Below are positions 54,899-64,000 of a DNA stretch of 64,000 nt, piece by piece. The stretch lies in NCBI RefSeq assembly GCF_040207125.1, contig NZ_CP157940.1, positions 4,340,001 to 4,404,000 on the forward strand. The letters run 5' to 3'. Origin of the DNA: Lacrimispora sp. BS-2 (lineage in GTDB: Bacteria; Bacillota; Clostridia; Lachnospirales; Lachnospiraceae). The notes beneath the pieces were generated by a model. It ran no database searches and was not told the DNA's origin. It saw only the letters and a program-made list of their open reading frames with translations. How positions within the stretch are numbered: the stretch's first letter is position 1; every line of letters starts with the position of its first letter. Position numbers and translations under genes: made by a program.

Positions 54899-55024
54899 AA
54901 CAATTACTTAGGGGGGGATGCAGTGATGCAGCCTCCCTTCTTCACAAGATAAGCTTCAGGATGCATATACTGAATTTAGTAGAATAAATATAACGATTAA
55001 AAACGTCTAAAGGAGTCGGTAGAA

Positions 55025-56137
55025 GTGAACCAATATAAAATTTGCGTATATGCAATCAGTAAAAACGAAGAACAGTTTGTAGATCGTTGGATGGATGCCG
55101 TATCCGAAGCTGATGCTGTCATTGTGACAGATACAGGCTCAACCGATCATACGGTTGAAAGACTTCGGGAAAGAGGAGCTATCGTTTATGAAGAGACCAT
55201 ATCGCCATGGCGGTTTGACACGGCCCGCAATGTGGCATTGAGCCATGTCCCTGAGGATGCGGATATCTGTGTTTCAAACGACTTAGATGAGGTATTTGAG
55301 CCGGGATGGAGGCAAAAGCTGGAAGACCTATGGAAGCCGGAATATACCCGTGCACGATACTTATTTACATTTGCCTGTAATCCTGACGGCACCCCCCAAA
55401 AACAGTACCCAATGGAAAAGATCCACATCCGGCATGGTTACCGCTGGGTACATCCGGTGCATGAGGTCTTGGAATACGGTGGTGCTGGCCCTGAACAAAC
55501 CGCATGGATTCGTGGAATCGTTCTTAATCATTATCCGGATTTATCAAAGCCAAGAAGCCAGTATCTTCCCCTTTTGGAATTATCAGTTGAGGAGAACCCG
55601 CTTGATGACAGGTCTATGTTCTGGCTTGGAAGAGAATATGTATATTATAAAAATTATGATAAGGGGATTGAAACACTGAAAAGACATCTTTCCCTTCCAA
55701 CGGCCAGATGGAACGAGGAGCGAAGTGCATCCATGCGCCTTATAGCCCAATGTTATGAGGAGAAGGGAAATATGAAAGAAGCCAGATCATGGCTCTTCCG
55801 TGCTTTGGCAGAATGCCCGGATGCCCGTGAACCATATCTGGCACTGGTAAAATCAGCCTATAAGGAAAAAAACTGGCCCCTGTCCTACGCCATGGCAGAA
55901 AAAGGATTATCGATCACGGGAAATTCAGGCAGCTATCTGGTAGAACAGGAATGTTGGGGATTTGCTTTGCATGATTACGGCGCCATCGGTGCTTATAACA
56001 TGGGGATGTATGAGAAAGCCAGGGACTATGCCCGGAAAGCCTTGGGGCTGGACCCTTCCAATAAAAGGCTGCAAAATAACCTGCTTATGATTGAGGACAG
56101 GATCAAAAAACAGGAAAAGTCGGAGGGATCCTCATGA
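55025..56137 (+). CDS. Family 2 glycosyltransferase with TPR-like C-terminus
   Basis: The 370-residue protein starts with the GT-A fold of SunS/TibC-like family 2 enzymes: CVYAISKNEEQFVDRWMD, VTDTGSTDHTVE and a DxD-type metal site in SNDLDEVFEPGW (about 90-101). Residues about 215-360 form helical repeats of TPR type. Translation probably starts at GTG 55025, 9 bases after AAAGGAG. It overlaps its paralogue by 4 bases and lies just before a Thr-rich collagen-like gene, so it may glycosylate that protein. Acceptor and donor are not shown. Confidence 0.85.
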   Translation: MNQYKICVYAISKNEEQFVDRWMDAVSEADAVIVTDTGSTDHTVERLRERGAIVYEETISPWRFDTARNVALSHVPEDADICVSNDLDEVFEPGWRQKLEDLWKPEYTRARYLFTFACNPDGTPQKQYPMEKIHIRHGYRWVHPVHEVLEYGGAGPEQTAWIRGIVLNHYPDLSKPRSQYLPLLELSVEENPLDDRSMFWLGREYVYYKNYDKGIETLKRHLSLPTARWNEERSASMRLIAQCYEEKGNMKEARSWLFRALAECPDAREPYLALVKSAYKEKNWPLSYAMAEKGLSITGNSGSYLVEQECWGFALHDYGAIGAYNMGMYEKARDYARKALGLDPSNKRLQNNLLMIEDRIKKQEKSEGSS

Positions 56138-57240
56138 GACTAAAAATCTGTGTTTATGCCATTTGTAAAAACGAGGTTCAGTTTGTAGATAAGTGGATGG
56201 ACTCTATGAGTGAGGCTGACCTGATTGTGGTCACTGATACCGGTTCTGATGATGGTACCGTTGAAAAATTGAAAGAACGGGGAGCGGTTGTATATGTGGA
56301 CATAGTAAAGCCATGGAGGTTTGATGTGGCGCGGAATATTTCTCTGGATCATGTCCCGGAGGATGTAGACATCTGCGTCTGTACGGACTTAGATGAATTG
56401 TTTGAACCAGGCTGGCGCAAGAAGCTGGAGGATGCGTGGCTTAATCAAGGTCCGGGAAGTTCCAGGGAGACAGCAGGAATGGGAAGATACCTTTATAACT
56501 GGAGCCTTAAGGAAGACGGTACTCCTGACATTCAATTTTATTATTTTAAGGTCCATAGCCGGCAAGGGTTCCGCTGGAAATGTCCTATTCACGAATTTAT
56601 CCAATATACGGGAAATTTGCCCGTTCAGACCTTATATATTGAAGGAATGATCCTCAGCCATTACCCGGATACTCAAAAATCCCGGGGTTCCTATCTTCCC
56701 CTCCTGGAGCTTGCTGTGAAAGAGGATCCGGAGGATGAGAGGATGCGGTACTATCTTGGAAGAGAATACATGTATAAGAGCCAGTGGCAAAAATGCATTG
56801 ATACACTTAAGGAATATCTTGCTTTGCCGGCTGCCGTATGGAAAGACGAGCGATGCGCCGCAATGCGCTGGATTGCAAAATCCTGCTATAAAATAGGAGA
56901 CCTAAAAGGGGCATATGCCTGGTATTATAAAGCGATTGCAGAAGTACCGGATATTCGTGATCCCTATGTGGAGTTCTCTAAAATGTGCTATGAATTAAAA
57001 GATTGGGCAATGACATATTTCTTGACAAAAGAGGCTTTGAAGATCAAGGAGAAATCAAGGACCTTTGTCAATATGGGGTATTCCTGGGATTATACTCTGG
57101 ATGATTTTTGCTCCATAGCTGCTTTTTGGCTGGGTATGCCGAAGGAATCCCTGGAACACGCAAAGAGTGCTCTTAAATATGCTCCCGATAATGAGCGGCT
57201 AAAAAGCAATTTTAACATCGTTGCTGCCGCACAAAAATGA
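56134..57240 (+). CDS. Family 2 glycosyltransferase, paralogue of the upstream gene
   Basis: The 368-residue protein parallels its neighbour throughout: CVYAICKNEVQFVDKWMDS, VTDTGSDDGTVE, CTDLDELFEPGW, then the helical repeats. The two are clear tandem duplicates that have diverged. The ATG overlaps the upstream stop (ATGA). Two related transferases could add successive sugars, as in exosporium or S-layer glycosylation. The collagen-like gene starts about 80 bases later. Confidence 0.85.
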   Translation: MRLKICVYAICKNEVQFVDKWMDSMSEADLIVVTDTGSDDGTVEKLKERGAVVYVDIVKPWRFDVARNISLDHVPEDVDICVCTDLDELFEPGWRKKLEDAWLNQGPGSSRETAGMGRYLYNWSLKEDGTPDIQFYYFKVHSRQGFRWKCPIHEFIQYTGNLPVQTLYIEGMILSHYPDTQKSRGSYLPLLELAVKEDPEDERMRYYLGREYMYKSQWQKCIDTLKEYLALPAAVWKDERCAAMRWIAKSCYKIGDLKGAYAWYYKAIAEVPDIRDPYVEFSKMCYELKDWAMTYFLTKEALKIKEKSRTFVNMGYSWDYTLDDFCSIAAFWLGMPKESLEHAKSALKYAPDNERLKSNFNIVAAAQK

Positions 57241-57252
57241 AATGTTCCTTAA

Positions 57253-62754
<5,502 letters not shown>

Positions 62755-62796
62755 TATAAGCGGACCGTAATCTCAAATTTAATTATTTTATAAAAA

Positions 62797-62869
62797 TTAT
62801 CCCGAAGTTTAGCCAAATACTTTATATAATTAAAGTGTTCGTGCAAACTTTGGGATAACTTGTTTTTTA
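62797..62869 (+). terminator. Terminator after the collagen-like gene
   Basis: TTATCCCGAAGTTT pairs with AAACTTTGGGATAA (one G-T wobble), a loop of about 34 bases that itself can form ACTTTA/TAAAGT, then a T-rich tail (TTGTTTTTT). Confidence 0.75.
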
Positions 62870-63143
62870 CGAATCCCATACACCTGCCTGTCAAAAGATT
62901 TGTATCCAATAATTATCCAATCTAAATTGTATTCTTACATGGTTATGGCATAAAAAACAGGTTATATTACTGATGCTGTACAAATATCTCAAAAATTTGT
63001 CCATTTTCCAAATTATTCCAACGAAAGGAAATAAAACCCTGAATAGTTCCCCGCGGTTCTGAACAAAGTTGCATTGCACAAATTTCACTGGCGAGGTATG
63101 ATATTTCATAGAAAAACTTATGCAATCATAGAGGAGGCACAGC
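62870..63143 (+). promoter_or_regulatory. Upstream region and promoter of the chemoreceptor gene
   Basis: No gene is seen. TTGCAC (63074-63079), 17-base spacer, TATGAT (63097-63102) is a likely promoter 41 bases before the start codon. AGAGGAGG follows as ribosome site. Confidence 0.6.
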
Positions 63144-64000
63144 ATGGTAAAACAGAAAAGATACAGATTGCAGGTAAGAGGTAAGCTCATTTTATTTGTA
63201 AGTGTTTTGGTTTTCAGCATAATTTTCCTGTTGACGGGTATCTTTTACGTAAGCTTGAATCGTGCGTATCAGAATTGGATTGATTCAAGCTATCAAAGTT
63301 TTGATACAAATATCAAAACAGTGGTGGAAAGTCTTGTCAGTGCGTTAGAAGCCAATTATAAACGCTATGAAAACGGTGAAATCACAGAGCAGGAAGCACG
63401 AAAAAGTGCGGAAAGCATTGTGCGGGATACCCGTTATGACAATGGAACAGGCTATTTCTGGGCGGATACATCTACCGGATTGTGCACCGTACATATGAAT
63501 CCCGATTACGAAGGGAAAGAGCGGTATAATGAACAGGATTTGGCCGGAGATTACTATATTCGTAATTTAATCGGAAATGGTTCAAAGCCTGGCGGCGGAT
63601 ATACCAATTATTACTTTACTAAGCCAGGACAGGATGGCGTATTTGCAAAGAGGGCTTATACCTTAAAGTTTGAACCCTATGACTGGTATATCAGCACAGG
63701 GAATTATATTGATGATATTGACAGAGCCGTTGCAGCATACCAAAAGCAAAAAGTATTTGAAATATTGCTGCTTCTTGGCGTTTCAGTGGGCATCTGTGTG
63801 ACCGGCCTTTTGGTGCTGGCCGTACGGTTGAATCGCATAACCGCGCCACTAAGCCCCATTGCAGGCCGTCTGAAGCTTTTGGCAGCGGGAGATGTACATA
63901 CGCCTCCGGTACCTGTCAGCCGGACAAAGGATGAGATGGAAGTACTGTCCCGTGCAACCGATGAGCTGATTATCAAGATGGGCGATGTGGTTGATGATAT
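63144..64000 (+). CDS. Cache-HAMP chemoreceptor (methyl-accepting protein), N-terminal part
   Basis: The first 285 codons are present; the gene runs off the right edge. It reads MVKQKRYRLQVRGKLILF, a first membrane helix to about residue 38, an extracellular single Cache domain (DNGTGYFWADTSTG, VHMNPDYEGK, AKRAYTLKFEPYDWYISTG) to about 195, a second helix (about 203-227), then HAMP-like sequence ITAPLSPIAGRLKLLAAGD. A signalling domain should follow. Methyl-accepting chemotaxis protein is the best guess; a histidine kinase or diguanylate cyclase with the same front end cannot be excluded. The ATG is 6 bases after GAGGAGG. Confidence 0.8.
   Translation, partial: MVKQKRYRLQVRGKLILFVSVLVFSIIFLLTGIFYVSLNRAYQNWIDSSYQSFDTNIKTVVESLVSALEANYKRYENGEITEQEARKSAESIVRDTRYDNGTGYFWADTSTGLCTVHMNPDYEGKERYNEQDLAGDYYIRNLIGNGSKPGGGYTNYYFTKPGQDGVFAKRAYTLKFEPYDWYISTGNYIDDIDRAVAAYQKQKVFEILLLLGVSVGICVTGLLVLAVRLNRITAPLSPIAGRLKLLAAGDVHTPPVPVSRTKDEMEVLSRATDELIIKMGDVVDD

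Noticed and set aside
54899..55024. Terminator after the aldolase gene (GGGGGGATGCA/TGCAGCCTCCC)
   Set aside because: The stem is interrupted and followed by only a weak T-rich stretch, so it was not listed as a firm feature.

Overview
The window looks like chromosome from a spore-forming, anaerobic, Gram-positive Clostridia species, most likely a Lachnospiraceae member near Lacrimispora / former Clostridium cluster XIVa. This is inferred from moderate GC, AGGAGG-type ribosome binding sites, TPP and T-box riboswitches, a SpoIIM homologue, HemZ, ABC sugar uptake without a local ATPase, and a large BclA-type collagen-like protein. No tRNA, rRNA, CRISPR array or intact transposase gene was seen.

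Layout. (1) 1-3113, minus: thiamine operon thiC-thiW-thiM-thiE (thiE cut by the window edge) behind a promoter, TPP riboswitch and terminator. (2) 3136-10080, minus: complete trpEGDCFBA operon behind a promoter and a tryptophan T-box; the thi promoter starts about 20 bases after the trpA stop. (3) 10369-15691, plus: proC, a NUDIX hydrolase, spoIIM-like, xerD, apt and a GltD-like oxidoreductase. (4) 15771-23297: a YibE/F membrane protein and a 1905-residue secreted multidomain PHP-phosphoesterase protein, bracketed by two near-identical direct repeats that each contain a terminator.

(5) 23522-34642, plus: an apparent peptidoglycan amino-sugar salvage operon. It opens with a 57-residue protein that resembles only the C-terminal domain of MurQ, then an ABC importer, two sugar kinases (BadF type and ROK), a GH4 6-phospho-glycosidase, a double GNAT protein, a PIG-L-type deacetylase, cytoplasmic NamZ (DUF1343) and NagZ (GH3). 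The enzymes lack signal peptides, so breakdown should be intracellular. (6) 34868-47591: adenosine deaminase, relA/spoT, an MBL hydrolase, hemZ, hisS, aspS, a secreted nucleotidase carrying a LysM domain, and three small genes.

(7) 47946-54898: a divergent cluster that fits the DHAP shunt for methylthioribose/5-deoxyribose: DeoR regulator and Fe-alcohol dehydrogenase on minus; NhaC-type transporter, MtnK, MtnA and a class II aldolase on plus. An unassigned, strongly folded RNA-like element of about 230 bases lies between mtnA and the aldolase gene. (8) 55025-62754: two paralogous glycosyltransferases followed by an 1810-residue collagen-like protein with about 539 Gly-X-Y triplets and a BclA-like C-terminal domain, probably a glycosylated spore or cell surface filament. 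(9) 63144 to the end: the first 285 codons of a Cache-HAMP chemoreceptor.

All calls come from reading the sequence. Family names are from motif recognition, not database searches.
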